Source: Pseudomonas fluorescens (GTDB lineage: Bacteria; Pseudomonadota; Gammaproteobacteria; Pseudomonadales; Pseudomonadaceae). Taken from it: a stretch of 64,000 nucleotides of DNA. Position 1 is the first letter of the stretch; the number at the start of each line of letters is the position of its first letter. Where the stretch lies: positions 186,001 to 250,000 of the forward strand of contig NZ_CABVIY010000009.1 in NCBI RefSeq assembly GCF_902498195.1, read 5' to 3'. The translations under genes and the position numbers were made by a program. Below the pieces are notes generated by a model. It worked only from the letters and a program-made list of their open reading frames with translations, made no database searches and was not told the origin of the DNA. Positions 32,865-41,370 of this stretch are shown here, in pieces.

Positions 32865-34931
32865 ATGAAAAATAATAATAGCCTGCTACGCCACATACCC
32901 TGGCTGGTGCTGGCAATCGTGGGAGCGTGCGCCCTGGGCGTAGTGGCATTGCGCCGAGGCGAGGCGATCAACGCCTTATGGATTGTGGTCGCCGCCGTGG
33001 CCATTTATCTGGTCGCGTATCGTTACTACAGTCTGTTCATCGCTAACAATGTGATGCAACTCGACCCGCGACGGGCCACCCCCGCCGTGCTCAACAACGA
33101 CGGTCTGGACTACGTTCCAACCAACAAACACATCCTTTTCGGCCACCACTTCGCGGCCATCGCCGGCGCGGGGCCGCTGGTCGGTCCGGTCCTGGCGGCG
33201 CAGATGGGCTACCTGCCCGGCACGCTGTGGCTGATCGCCGGTGTGGTGCTGGCCGGTGCAGTGCAGGACTTCATGGTCCTGTTCATGTCCACCCGCCGCA
33301 ACGGCCGTTCGCTAGGCGATATGGTCCGTGAGGAAATGGGCCGCATCCCCGGCACCATCGCGCTGTTTGGCTGCTTCCTGATCATGATCATCATCCTCGC
33401 GGTTCTGGCGCTGATCGTGGTCAAGGCCCTGGCCGAAAGCCCGTGGGGCATCTTCACAGTGATGGCGACCATCCCGATCGCGATGTTCATGGGCATTTAC
33501 ATGCGCTACATCCGCCCGGGCCGCATCGGTGAAATCTCGGTAGTCGGCGTGTTGCTGCTGTTGGGTTCGATCTGGCTGGGCGGGCAAATCGCCGCTGATC
33601 CGGTGTGGGCCAAGGCCTTTACCTTCAATGGCGTGCAAATCACCTGGATGTTGATCGGCTACGGTTTCGTCGCCGCTTCGCTGCCGGTGTGGCTGATCCT
33701 GGCACCCCGTGACTACCTGTCGACCTTTCTGAAAATCGGCACCATCGTTGCCCTGGCGATCGGCATCCTGATCACCACGCCCGAGCTGAAAATGCCGGCG
33801 CTGACCCAGTTCATCGACGGCACCGGTCCGGTGTGGAAGGGCGGCCTGTTCCCGTTCCTGTTCATCACCATCGCCTGTGGCGCCGTGTCGGGTTTCCATG
33901 CACTGATTTCCTCCGGCACCACGCCCAAGCTGCTTGATAACGAGGTCAACGCCCGTTACATCGGCTACGGCGGCATGCTGATGGAATCCTTTGTGGCGAT
34001 CATGGCCATGGTCGCCGCTTCGGTGATCGAGCCTGGCGTGTACTTCGCCATGAACAGTCCGGCGGCCGTGGTCGGCGGTGATGTGGTGGCAGTAGCACAA
34101 ACCGTCAGCAGCTGGGGCTTTGCAATCACCCCGGAAGCGCTGCAAGCCGTGGCGCATGACATCGGTGAAACCACCATCCTGGCCCGTGCCGGTGGTGCGC
34201 CGACCCTGGCGGTGGGGATCGCGCAGATCCTGCACAGTGTGCTGCCAGGTGAAAACACCATGGCGTTCTGGTACCACTTCGCGATCCTGTTCGAAGCGCT
34301 GTTCATCCTGACCGCCGTCGACGCGGGCACCCGTGCCGGGCGTTTCATGCTGCAGGACTTGCTCGGTTCCTTCGTGCCAGCGCTCAAGCGCACGGAATCC
34401 TGGACCGCCAACCTGATTGCCACCGCCGGTTGCGTGGCCATGTGGGGCTGGCTGCTGTATCAGGGCGTGATCGATCCGCTGGGTGGCATCAACACCTTGT
34501 GGCCACTGTTCGGCATCTCCAACCAGATGCTGGCCGGTATCGCGCTGATGCTCGGCACCGTCGTGCTGATCAAAATGAAACGCCAGCGCTACATCTGGGT
34601 GACCTTGCTGCCAGCGGTATGGCTGCTGATCTGCACCACCACTGCCGGCTTCATCAAGCTGTTCGACGCCAACCCGGCGATCGGCTTCCTGTCGCTGGCC
34701 AAAAAATACAGCGATGCCCTGGCCAATGGTCAGATCCTCGCCCCGGCCAAGGACGTCACGCAGATGCAGCACGTGATCTTCAATGCCTACACCAATGCCA
34801 CGCTGACCGCGCTGTTCCTGTTCGTGGTGTTCAGCATCCTGTTCTACGCGCTCAAGGTCGGCATCGCTTCCTGGGGCAAAAAAGAACGTACGGATAAAGA
34901 ATCGCCCTTCCAGGCGCTGCCGGATGCGTGA
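32865..34931 (+). CDS. cstA: Carbon starvation protein A, pyruvate/peptide transporter
   Basis: A 688-residue membrane protein of the CstA/BtsT family with many helices and the conserved segments NKHILFGHHFAAIAGAGPLVGPVLAAQMGY (key FGHHFAAIAGAGP) and SGFHALISSGTT. Family members import pyruvate or peptides under carbon limitation. ATG 32865 is preferred to 32787 because it begins the conserved MKNNNS. The first codons themselves spell AAAAATAATAATA, a run of Hfq/Crc binding motifs. It is followed by a yjiX-type gene 14 bases later. Confidence 0.93.
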   Translation: MKNNNSLLRHIPWLVLAIVGACALGVVALRRGEAINALWIVVAAVAIYLVAYRYYSLFIANNVMQLDPRRATPAVLNNDGLDYVPTNKHILFGHHFAAIAGAGPLVGPVLAAQMGYLPGTLWLIAGVVLAGAVQDFMVLFMSTRRNGRSLGDMVREEMGRIPGTIALFGCFLIMIIILAVLALIVVKALAESPWGIFTVMATIPIAMFMGIYMRYIRPGRIGEISVVGVLLLLGSIWLGGQIAADPVWAKAFTFNGVQITWMLIGYGFVAASLPVWLILAPRDYLSTFLKIGTIVALAIGILITTPELKMPALTQFIDGTGPVWKGGLFPFLFITIACGAVSGFHALISSGTTPKLLDNEVNARYIGYGGMLMESFVAIMAMVAASVIEPGVYFAMNSPAAVVGGDVVAVAQTVSSWGFAITPEALQAVAHDIGETTILARAGGAPTLAVGIAQILHSVLPGENTMAFWYHFAILFEALFILTAVDAGTRAGRFMLQDLLGSFVPALKRTESWTANLIATAGCVAMWGWLLYQGVIDPLGGINTLWPLFGISNQMLAGIALMLGTVVLIKMKRQRYIWVTLLPAVWLLICTTTAGFIKLFDANPAIGFLSLAKKYSDALANGQILAPAKDVTQMQHVIFNAYTNATLTALFLFVVFSILFYALKVGIASWGKKERTDKESPFQALPDA
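32868..32880 (+). promoter_or_regulatory. Hfq/Crc (CA) motifs at the cstA start codon
   Basis: Codons 2-6 of cstA read AAAAATAATAATA, which contains overlapping AAnAANAA matches (32868-32875 and 32871-32878). This is an ideal site for Hfq/Crc translational repression under preferred carbon sources. Confidence 0.55.
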
Positions 34932-34945
34932 TCGAGGACTGCAAC

Positions 34946-35143
34946 ATGTTCAATGACTTGAGTCGCCTCGGTAAATACCTCGGTCAGGCCGCGCGCCTGA
35001 TGGTCGGCATGCCCGACTACGACAATTACGTCGAGCATATGCAAAACAAGCACCCGGACAAACCGGTGATGAGCTATGAGGCGTTCTTCCGGGAACGTCA
35101 GGAGGCCCGTTACGGTGGCAAGGGCGGGCCGAAGTGTTGTTGA
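34946..35143 (+). CDS. yjiX: YbdD/YjiX-family small protein
   Basis: A 65-residue protein with the family motifs LVGMPDYDNYVEHM (as MVGMPDYDNYVEHM) and a C-terminal end GGKGGPKCC. Members always accompany cstA/btsT genes and are thought to help the transporter. ATG 34946 begins the conserved MFNDLSRLGKYL; a GTG at 34928 overlapping the cstA stop (GTGA) is a coupled alternative. The next gene is yjiA, as in other pseudomonads. Confidence 0.9.
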   Translation: MFNDLSRLGKYLGQAARLMVGMPDYDNYVEHMQNKHPDKPVMSYEAFFRERQEARYGGKGGPKCC

Positions 35144-35169
35144 TCCAACAACCAGGTTGACGCAATACC

Positions 35170-35262
35170 CTGTGGGAGCGGGATTGCTCGCGAAAGCGGT
35201 GTGTCATTCAACATTCATGTCGACTGATACGACGTCTTCGCGAGCAAGCCCGCTCCCACATT
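35170..35262. repeat. REP doublet (GTGGGAGCGGG class)
   Basis: TGTGGGAGCGGGATTGCTCGCGAA (from 35171) faces TTCGCGAGCAAGCCCGCTCCCACA (to 35260); one mismatch in the arms. Between yjiX and yjiA. Confidence 0.85.
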
Positions 35263-35306
35263 TGTTTTGTGTTTTTCTTTGAATTCAATGCAACAGGAGA
35301 GTCAGC

Positions 35307-36278
35307 GTGTCCTCCCCCATCCCGGTCACCATCCTCAGCGGCTTCCTCGGCGCAGGCAAAACCACGCTGTTGCGCCACCTGCTCAAAACCGAGCACGGCC
35401 TGAAAATCGCCGTGATCGAAAACGAATTCAGTGACGCCGGCATCGACACCCAACTGTTGGGTGATGAGCCGGTGCAAGTGATGACGCTGTCCAACGGCTG
35501 CGTCTGTTGCACCATCCACACCGACCTGACCAAAGCGCTGTATCTGCTGCTCGAACGCCTGGACAGCGGTGAAATCGCCTTCGACCGACTGGTGATTGAA
35601 TGCACCGGCCTGGCCGATCCGGCACCGGTGGCGCAAACCTTCTTCATCGACGAAGAGCTGCGCGAGCGCTACATCCTCGACGGCATCATCACCCTGGTGG
35701 ACGCCGCGCACGCCGAGACTCACCTGACCCAGACCATCGCCCAGGCACAGATCGGTTTCGCCGACCGTTTGCTGGTGAGCAAGCGCGACCTGGTGGATGA
35801 GCCGACGTTCAGCGCCCTGAGCGATCGCCTGACCCGTATCAACCGTCGCGCGCCGATTCGTGTGGTCGACCATGGCAAGATCGATCTGGCCGAACTGCTC
35901 GATGTGCGTGGTTTCAATCTCAATGCCGACCTGGGCGGCGGCGTGAGTTTGCGCCCGGTCACCCAGGCACCTTCCATCGACCGTATCTCCAGCCTGGTGC
36001 TGCGCACCGACAAGCCGCTGGATATCGACAAACTCAGCGAATTCATGAACGAACTGCTGGAAGACCATGGCAAGCAATTGCTGCGCTACAAGGGTGTATT
36101 GAACATCCTGGGCGAGCCACGGCGCATGGTGTTTCAAGGCGTTCTCAAGTTGTATGGATTCGATTGGGACACTGAATGGGCGGAAGATGAACCGCGTGAA
36201 AGCATCATCGTATTTATTGCCGATGATTTACCGGAGGATAAAATCCGAGAGGGGTTTACACGAGTGGCAGCAGAGTAG
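35307..36278 (+). CDS. yjiA: CobW/COG0523-family GTPase
   Basis: A 323-residue metal-linked GTPase. Walker A is SGFLGAGKTTLL, the metal-binding CxCC motif is CVCCTI, and the NKxD-type base motif appears as SKRDLVD. The start is GTG at 35307 with CAGGAGA eight bases upstream. YjiA homologues bind zinc and other metals and may act as metallochaperones. It sits downstream of cstA-yjiX as in P. aeruginosa (PA4604-PA4606 by recall). The lanthipeptide insert begins right after it. Confidence 0.92.
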   Translation: MSSPIPVTILSGFLGAGKTTLLRHLLKTEHGLKIAVIENEFSDAGIDTQLLGDEPVQVMTLSNGCVCCTIHTDLTKALYLLLERLDSGEIAFDRLVIECTGLADPAPVAQTFFIDEELRERYILDGIITLVDAAHAETHLTQTIAQAQIGFADRLLVSKRDLVDEPTFSALSDRLTRINRRAPIRVVDHGKIDLAELLDVRGFNLNADLGGGVSLRPVTQAPSIDRISSLVLRTDKPLDIDKLSEFMNELLEDHGKQLLRYKGVLNILGEPRRMVFQGVLKLYGFDWDTEWAEDEPRESIIVFIADDLPEDKIREGFTRVAAE

Positions 36279-36572
36279 GGTTGAATAGTCGATACGATAC
36301 GGTGAGTTGATAAGTGCCGTAGGAGCGAGGTTTTCATTCGAAAGCGATTTGTCTGGCCGTCGAGATAGCTCGCTCCTGGCGCATCGCAAGTAATCTTTAC
36401 AGTCTGTTTCAGCCGGTTGGCATTTAAAAAGTACTTCGGATTGGCTGCTGATAGGTAGCGTCGTCGTTTACATTTTGTTCTGTTTGAAGTGGAGTGAAGT
36501 TTTCCGGTCAATGATAGTTTTGTTGTTCGCCAGTCAAGGCGATTAATAAACTTTCTTTCAGGAGAAACACCC
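36279..36572. other. Leader region of the lanthipeptide locus
   Basis: These 294 bases between yjiA and lanA hold a degraded REP-like pair (TAGGAGCGAG near 36320 and CTCGCTCCTG near 36369) and then an AT-rich stretch (36400-36560) that should contain the lanA promoter. No convincing -10/-35 pair or further precursor gene was found. Confidence 0.5.
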
Positions 36573-36734
36573 ATGCAAGAGCTGATTTTGGATCTGTCCG
36601 GTGAATTTGGTGCGGAGTTCCAGGCCTATGTGAATTCCGGTAACGCCGATGTCGCTGCGGAAATTGGTTGTGATACCACGGTTGGCTGTCCGACCGTGGC
36701 CTGCACCGTACTTCAACCCTGCTGCCTCCCATAA
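36573..36734 (+). CDS. lanA: Putative class II lanthipeptide precursor
   Basis: A 53-residue peptide immediately upstream of lanM. Residues 1-32 form an acidic leader (MQELILDLSGEFGAEF, no Cys). Residues 33-53 form a candidate core with five Cys (33, 39, 44, 50, 51) and four Thr (35, 36, 41, 45) but no Ser: CDTTVGCPTVACTVLQPCCL plus Pro. Spacing allows Thr35/36-Cys39, Thr41-Cys44 and Thr45-Cys50 methyllanthionine rings, leaving Cys33 and Cys51. A strong ribosome binding site GGAGA lies seven bases before ATG. The leader lacks a Gly-Gly site, though Ile-Gly precedes Cys33. Assignment rests on position, composition and the adjacent LanM. Confidence 0.85.
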   Translation: MQELILDLSGEFGAEFQAYVNSGNADVAAEIGCDTTVGCPTVACTVLQPCCLP

Positions 36735-36738
36735 TAAG

Positions 36739-36768
36739 ACAAGGCGGGCTCTGGCCCGCCTTGTTTTT
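36739..36768 (+). terminator. Intergenic terminator/attenuator between lanA and lanM
   Basis: A perfect 11-base stem (ACAAGGCGGGC, loop TCTG, GCCCGCCTTGT) is followed by TTTTA. It starts five bases after the lanA stop. If leaky it would give much more precursor than synthetase mRNA, as is common in lanthipeptide operons; no separate lanM promoter is evident in the 46 bases that remain. Confidence 0.9.
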
Positions 36769-36814
36769 ACGAGCTCCCGATATTGGCAAACTTTCTGAAA
36801 GTCGAGTGAATGTT

Positions 36815-39800
36815 ATGAGTGCACCAATGGCGGAAAAGTATGATGCCTTGAGCAAAATGATTGATCTGCTGCACAAAGATGACAAGGCTATTCAGTATTG
36901 TTTTGGGATTGATCGTCAGGCGCTGCTGGAAGAGTATCGTGACACTTTATTGCTCGGTAATGCTACAGCCGATCGGGCAAGTGAGGCGGATCAGGCGAAA
37001 ATAAGATTAATTGTTTCATTGTCTCAGGGTGACGATGCTGAGCAAGTTATGTTTGGCAGATTTTGTGCCTGTTGGTATGGTTTTCTAAGGCATGTGTTTG
37101 AACGTGATCCGAAGTATGAAACCCTATGTGAGTGGATTGATGTAGAAACGTTTTTGCCGAGTATTCGTTCTCACTTGACTTCACAGGTCAAACAACTTGC
37201 ATTGAAATCCTTGGTTCATCAGCTCAACAGCCGGATTGCTGACGGTGCTGATCTGGATCTGGAACTATTTGATCGGGAAGTGGCTGGCGTGGGGCTGCCA
37301 CAGTTCCTGGCATCATATCCGGTACTGACACGCATGCTGATTGAGCGGATCGAAGATACGGTCGCGTATCTGTACAAGATCCTATGTTATTTCAAGTTGG
37401 ATATTTGCCAGCTTGAAAGCACTTTTGGATTATGCGAAAGGCAGATCGGTTCAATTTCCATGGGCTTGGGCGATGCTCATGCCAACGGCGAAACTGTCTG
37501 TTGCGTGAAAGTCGGCACTGTGGAGCTGATATTTAAACCAAGAAGCAATCGTGAAGTACTATTTTACAATGCGTTGCTCGAAAAGATGCGGACGCAGACG
37601 GGAAATAGCTATTTCGCCATACATGCACCCCTTATGGTTTCTTCGGATAATCACTGCTGGATTGAAAAAATCGAAAACGTGCCCTGCGAAACAGAAAGCG
37701 AGTTGTTGCTTTTCTATAAGCGCCTGGGGGCACAGGTTGCAGTGATCCATGCATTAAATGGCAAAGACTTCCACTATGAAAATATCATTGCCCATGGGAG
37801 CAGTCCGGTAATGATCGATCTTGAATGCCTGTTCACTTCGGCCATGGTTGATCTAAGGGTTGATGAACCGCATGGGCGGGCGCTTTTCAAAATCATCAGG
37901 CTCAATAGCCAGTCGGTGTTTACAACAGGTTTTGTTTCCAATGCAGCAGGCTCGGACAATGACCAAAGTGGTTTGAGCCGCCAACAGAGGTTTGTCGTCA
38001 CGAGGCCACTGTTAGTACCTGAGCAGGGCTTCTATCGCTTGAAACCACAGGAAGTCGACACTCGCCCGTTGATGCAACACCTCCCTGTTTTCGAAGGTGA
38101 GGTGCGTTCGGTCATTGCTTACGAAGAGGCTTTTTTATACGGTTTCAAAGTTGGTTACGATGACGTAATGAACCATCGAGAGGCGGTACTTGAATTGCTG
38201 GCCGAGCATGCACAAGGGTTGAAGACCCGTGTGCTGATCAAAAGTACCCAACGCTATGCCGATTTCATCGGAATGATGACTCATCCACATTTCACTCAGT
38301 GTCAGTTCAAACATGAATTGTTACTCGCAACCTTGTGGGCTGATCTCGGTGACAGGCTAAATAAATACGATATCCCGAGACACGAAATCCACGATCTCAA
38401 GAAGGCTAATTTTCCATGTTTTACTCAAGCCTTGCTGTCTGACCATTTGCTCGACGCTCATGGTCAGACCGTTGCGCTTTTACCGATTGAGCTTCCTTTT
38501 GAGAGTTGCCGAAACAAGCTGGAAACACTATCCCCAAAGGACAAGGCGTTCCAGGTTCATATATTGCAGGCGTGTGTGTTTCCCCTCGCCACTGAATTTT
38601 TGCCACTCAATCGAAGTCACCACTTGGAAGCCGTCCCCGACTTTGGTCGCGTGCAGTATCTCGAAGGCGCTATGCGCATTGCCGCAATCATTGAAAAAAA
38701 CCGCATCGACGGCGAGCTGGGCGATGTCGGCTGGACGTGCATTGAGACGCATCCCCGAACCGGCCGCAATTTTCTAACGCACATGGGCAATAGCTTGTTC
38801 AACGGAATGGGAGGACTGGCTATTTTCTACCTGAGTCTGTTCCGGGTTGGCGGGGTGACGCGTCACCGGGATGAGGCAGAGCGAATCCTGTATTCGATGA
38901 GTCAATCCCAAGGGCAATTTTCACGCAAGCTGGAGGTCAGTGCGTATCTCGGCCTGACTTCCTACCTGTACGTGTTGGTCAATTATGAGCTGATGACTGG
39001 CCGTCAGACCTATCAGGCGAACGTCGAAGAGCTGTTGTTGAAACTGGCGGATTTTCCACGCGAAGACGATGAATTCGATTTCATTCTGGGCTGGTGTGGC
39101 GCCCTGACCGTTCTGGTGAATCTGTACCAGCTCGGAAAGCGTGAGACATTGCGCCCCCTGATCGAAAAATTCTCAAACGCCATTCAATCGGCTCTGACGC
39201 TGGAGAAGGGAGTGCTGCGGCTCAAGACAACGGGGAAACCGCTGTTAACCGGTTTTTCTCATGGCATTTCGGGAGTTATGCAGGCAGTTGGCAAGGCTTG
39301 GGAGATTACGAAAGATCCACAGCTCGCCGAGCTGATTTCAACGTGGTTGCAAGCAGAAAACCATCACACGGTCGATGGTTACTGGCTTGACCTTCGGGAA
39401 GACGCCAAGTCTGCGTCATCTATTAAATGGTGCCATGGTGATGGCGGTATTCTCATTGCCCGGCATGGGCTGGTTCAATCGATGGGGAGGGCGTTGAGCG
39501 CCGAAACCAGAGCGGTACTCGAGCAGGATGCCGAGCGCTGTGAGCGCCATCTCTGGGAGCAGGGGCTCGGGTCTGGTTACAGCTTGTGCCATGGTGATTT
39601 TGGCAATCTGATGTGCCTGCTTAAACGCTATCGCGAGACAAGCAACGAATCGGGCATTGCGAAGGTCAATCGCGCGCTCTCTCAAGTGGCCCATAATTTC
39701 TTCAATGAAGATTTTCTGGATGAGTACAAGTTTCCCGACCTGAGCATGATGCTAGGCATCACGGGTGCTGGTCAGGCCCTGCTGCAGGCCGTGAATGCAG

Positions 39801-39850
39801 ACTTGCCGGATGTATTGGCATTGGAGTTTGCCAAACCTGCTACTCACTGA
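36815..39850 (+). CDS. lanM: Class II lanthipeptide synthetase LanM
   Basis: A 1011-residue bifunctional enzyme. The N-terminal dehydratase domain (DUF4135, kinase-like) has LNGKDFHYENIIAHG with Asp318, His320 and Asn323 and IDLE with Asp335 and Glu337, the set needed for Ser/Thr phosphorylation and elimination. The C-terminal LanC-like cyclase has zinc ligands Cys873 (in KWCHGDGG) and Cys925-His926 (in SLCHGDFG), with GWCGALTVL earlier. Length is normal for LanM. ATG 36815 is chosen (GAG eight bases upstream); ATG 36827 is possible. The 5' kilobase is AT-rich compared with flanking core genes, a sign of horizontal transfer. Confidence 0.96.
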   Translation: MSAPMAEKYDALSKMIDLLHKDDKAIQYCFGIDRQALLEEYRDTLLLGNATADRASEADQAKIRLIVSLSQGDDAEQVMFGRFCACWYGFLRHVFERDPKYETLCEWIDVETFLPSIRSHLTSQVKQLALKSLVHQLNSRIADGADLDLELFDREVAGVGLPQFLASYPVLTRMLIERIEDTVAYLYKILCYFKLDICQLESTFGLCERQIGSISMGLGDAHANGETVCCVKVGTVELIFKPRSNREVLFYNALLEKMRTQTGNSYFAIHAPLMVSSDNHCWIEKIENVPCETESELLLFYKRLGAQVAVIHALNGKDFHYENIIAHGSSPVMIDLECLFTSAMVDLRVDEPHGRALFKIIRLNSQSVFTTGFVSNAAGSDNDQSGLSRQQRFVVTRPLLVPEQGFYRLKPQEVDTRPLMQHLPVFEGEVRSVIAYEEAFLYGFKVGYDDVMNHREAVLELLAEHAQGLKTRVLIKSTQRYADFIGMMTHPHFTQCQFKHELLLATLWADLGDRLNKYDIPRHEIHDLKKANFPCFTQALLSDHLLDAHGQTVALLPIELPFESCRNKLETLSPKDKAFQVHILQACVFPLATEFLPLNRSHHLEAVPDFGRVQYLEGAMRIAAIIEKNRIDGELGDVGWTCIETHPRTGRNFLTHMGNSLFNGMGGLAIFYLSLFRVGGVTRHRDEAERILYSMSQSQGQFSRKLEVSAYLGLTSYLYVLVNYELMTGRQTYQANVEELLLKLADFPREDDEFDFILGWCGALTVLVNLYQLGKRETLRPLIEKFSNAIQSALTLEKGVLRLKTTGKPLLTGFSHGISGVMQAVGKAWEITKDPQLAELISTWLQAENHHTVDGYWLDLREDAKSASSIKWCHGDGGILIARHGLVQSMGRALSAETRAVLEQDAERCERHLWEQGLGSGYSLCHGDFGNLMCLLKRYRETSNESGIAKVNRALSQVAHNFFNEDFLDEYKFPDLSMMLGITGAGQALLQAVNADLPDVLALEFAKPATH

Positions 39851-39934
39851 GCGGCAATTTTGTCGCGCCCGTTGGCGTCAGCACACTACGGTACTGAGCG
39901 TGGCCCTTGTCGGGTGCCGGCATGACCCGCTCAT

Positions 39935-39964
39935 AAAAAAACCGGCCATCTCTGGCCGGTTTTT
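39935..39964. terminator. Bidirectional terminator between lanM and glyA
   Basis: AAAAAA, ACCGGCCA, loop TCTC, TGGCCGGT, TTTT: usable on both strands for the convergent lanM and glyA genes. Confidence 0.93.
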
Positions 39965-39988
39965 CATTGCTGCGGTTTAGCGGGCTGA

Positions 39989-41242
39989 TTAGGCGCCGTA
40001 CACCGGCAGCTTCTTGCAGATAGCCTTGACCTTCTCGCGAACGGCGTCGATCACCGCTTCGTTGTTCAGGTCGGCCAGGATGTCGCAGATCCAGCCGGCC
40101 AGTTCCTTGCACTCGGCTTCCTTGAAGCCGCGAGTGGTCACCGCCGGGGTGCCGAAGCGCAGGCCGGAGGTGACGAACGGGGAGCGTGGGTCGTTTGGCA
40201 CGGAGTTCTTGTTCACGGTGATGAACGCTTTGCCCAGAGCGGCGTCGGCGTCTTTACCGGAGATTTCCTGCTTGATCAGCGACAGCAGGAAGAGGTGGTT
40301 TTCAGTACCGCCGGAAACCACGTCGAAACCGCGCTCGATGAATACGCTGGCCATGGCCTGGGCGTTTTTCACCACTTGTTGCTGGTAGGCCTTGAACTCA
40401 GGCTGCAGCGCTTCCTTGAAGCAGATGGCCTTGGCGGCGATCACGTGCTCCAGCGGGCCACCCTGGGCGCCAGGGAATACGGCGGAGTTCAGCTTTTTCT
40501 CGATGTCGGCGTTGGCGCGAGCCAGGATCAGGCCGCCACGTGGACCGCGCAGGGTCTTGTGCGTGGTGGTGGTCACGACGTCAGCGAATGGAACCGGGTT
40601 CGGGTAGACGCCAGCGGCGACCAGACCGGCCACGTGGGCCATGTCGACGAACAGGTAGGCGCCAACTTTGTCAGCGATTTCGCGGAAGCGCGGGAAGTCC
40701 AGGATCTGCGAGTAGGCAGAGAAACCGGCCACGATCATCTTCGGCTTGTGCTCGACCGCCAGGCGCTCGACTTCGTCGTAGTCGATCAGGCCGTTGGCGT
40801 CGATCCCGTACTGGATGGCGTTGTACAGCTTGCCGGAGGACGAAACGCTGGCGCCGTGGGTCAGGTGACCGCCGTGGGCCAGGCTCATGCCCAGGATGGT
40901 GTCACCGGCCGACAGCAGGGCCAGATAGACGGCGCTGTTGGCTTGCGAACCGGCGTGCGGCTGAACGTTGGCGTAATCGGCGCCGAACAGTTCTTTTGCA
41001 CGGTCGATGGCCAGTTGCTCAACGATGTCGACGTACTCGCAACCGCCGTAGTAGCGCTTGCCCGGGTAGCCTTCGGCGTACTTGTTGGTCAATACCGAGC
41101 CTTGAGCTTCCATCACCGCAGGGCTGGTGTAGTTTTCCGAAGCGATCAGCTCAATGTGCTCTTCCTGGCGCTGAGCTTCTTGCTCCATGGCGGCAAAGAG
41201 ATCGGCGTCGTACTTGGCAATAGTCAAATCACGGCTGAACAT
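39989..41242 (-). CDS. glyA: Serine hydroxymethyltransferase
   Basis: A 417-residue PLP enzyme making glycine and methylene-tetrahydrofolate from serine. The PLP Lys is in TTTTHKTLRGPRGG; other marks are IASENYTSPAV, GYPGKRYYGG and HVAGLVAAG. Start ATG 41242 begins the conserved MFSRDLTI; four upstream codons are excluded. It neighbours morA as in P. aeruginosa PA4601-PA4602 (by recall). Codon use is highly biased, as expected for a strongly expressed core gene, unlike the adjacent lanM. Confidence 0.97.
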   Translation of the reverse strand: MFSRDLTIAKYDADLFAAMEQEAQRQEEHIELIASENYTSPAVMEAQGSVLTNKYAEGYPGKRYYGGCEYVDIVEQLAIDRAKELFGADYANVQPHAGSQANSAVYLALLSAGDTILGMSLAHGGHLTHGASVSSSGKLYNAIQYGIDANGLIDYDEVERLAVEHKPKMIVAGFSAYSQILDFPRFREIADKVGAYLFVDMAHVAGLVAAGVYPNPVPFADVVTTTTHKTLRGPRGGLILARANADIEKKLNSAVFPGAQGGPLEHVIAAKAICFKEALQPEFKAYQQQVVKNAQAMASVFIERGFDVVSGGTENHLFLLSLIKQEISGKDADAALGKAFITVNKNSVPNDPRSPFVTSGLRFGTPAVTTRGFKEAECKELAGWICDILADLNNEAVIDAVREKVKAICKKLPVYGA

Positions 41243-41370
41243 GGCGGTCCTCAAGGATCGGGGGCAGAAAAGGGGGGCATTCTACCCCAACGGGTTTTGG
41301 AAGGCATATGAAAGGACATCATGTCGCAGACAAGTGGTGTTCATGCGGGGATTAGCGGTGATCGTGCCGG

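Noticed and set aside
33312..34772. 486-codon minus-strand frame over cstA
   Set aside because: Antisense shadow of cstA; His/Asp/Gln-rich and without motifs.
36573..36734. Metallothionein or other Cys-rich metal-binding peptide
   Set aside because: The Cys lie only in the C-terminal third, alternate with Thr, and a LanM gene is directly downstream; a lanthipeptide precursor is the better reading.
36761..36814. Upstream TTG/GTG starts for LanM
   Set aside because: They fall inside or directly after the terminator hairpin and lack a ribosome binding site; ATG 36815 fits better.
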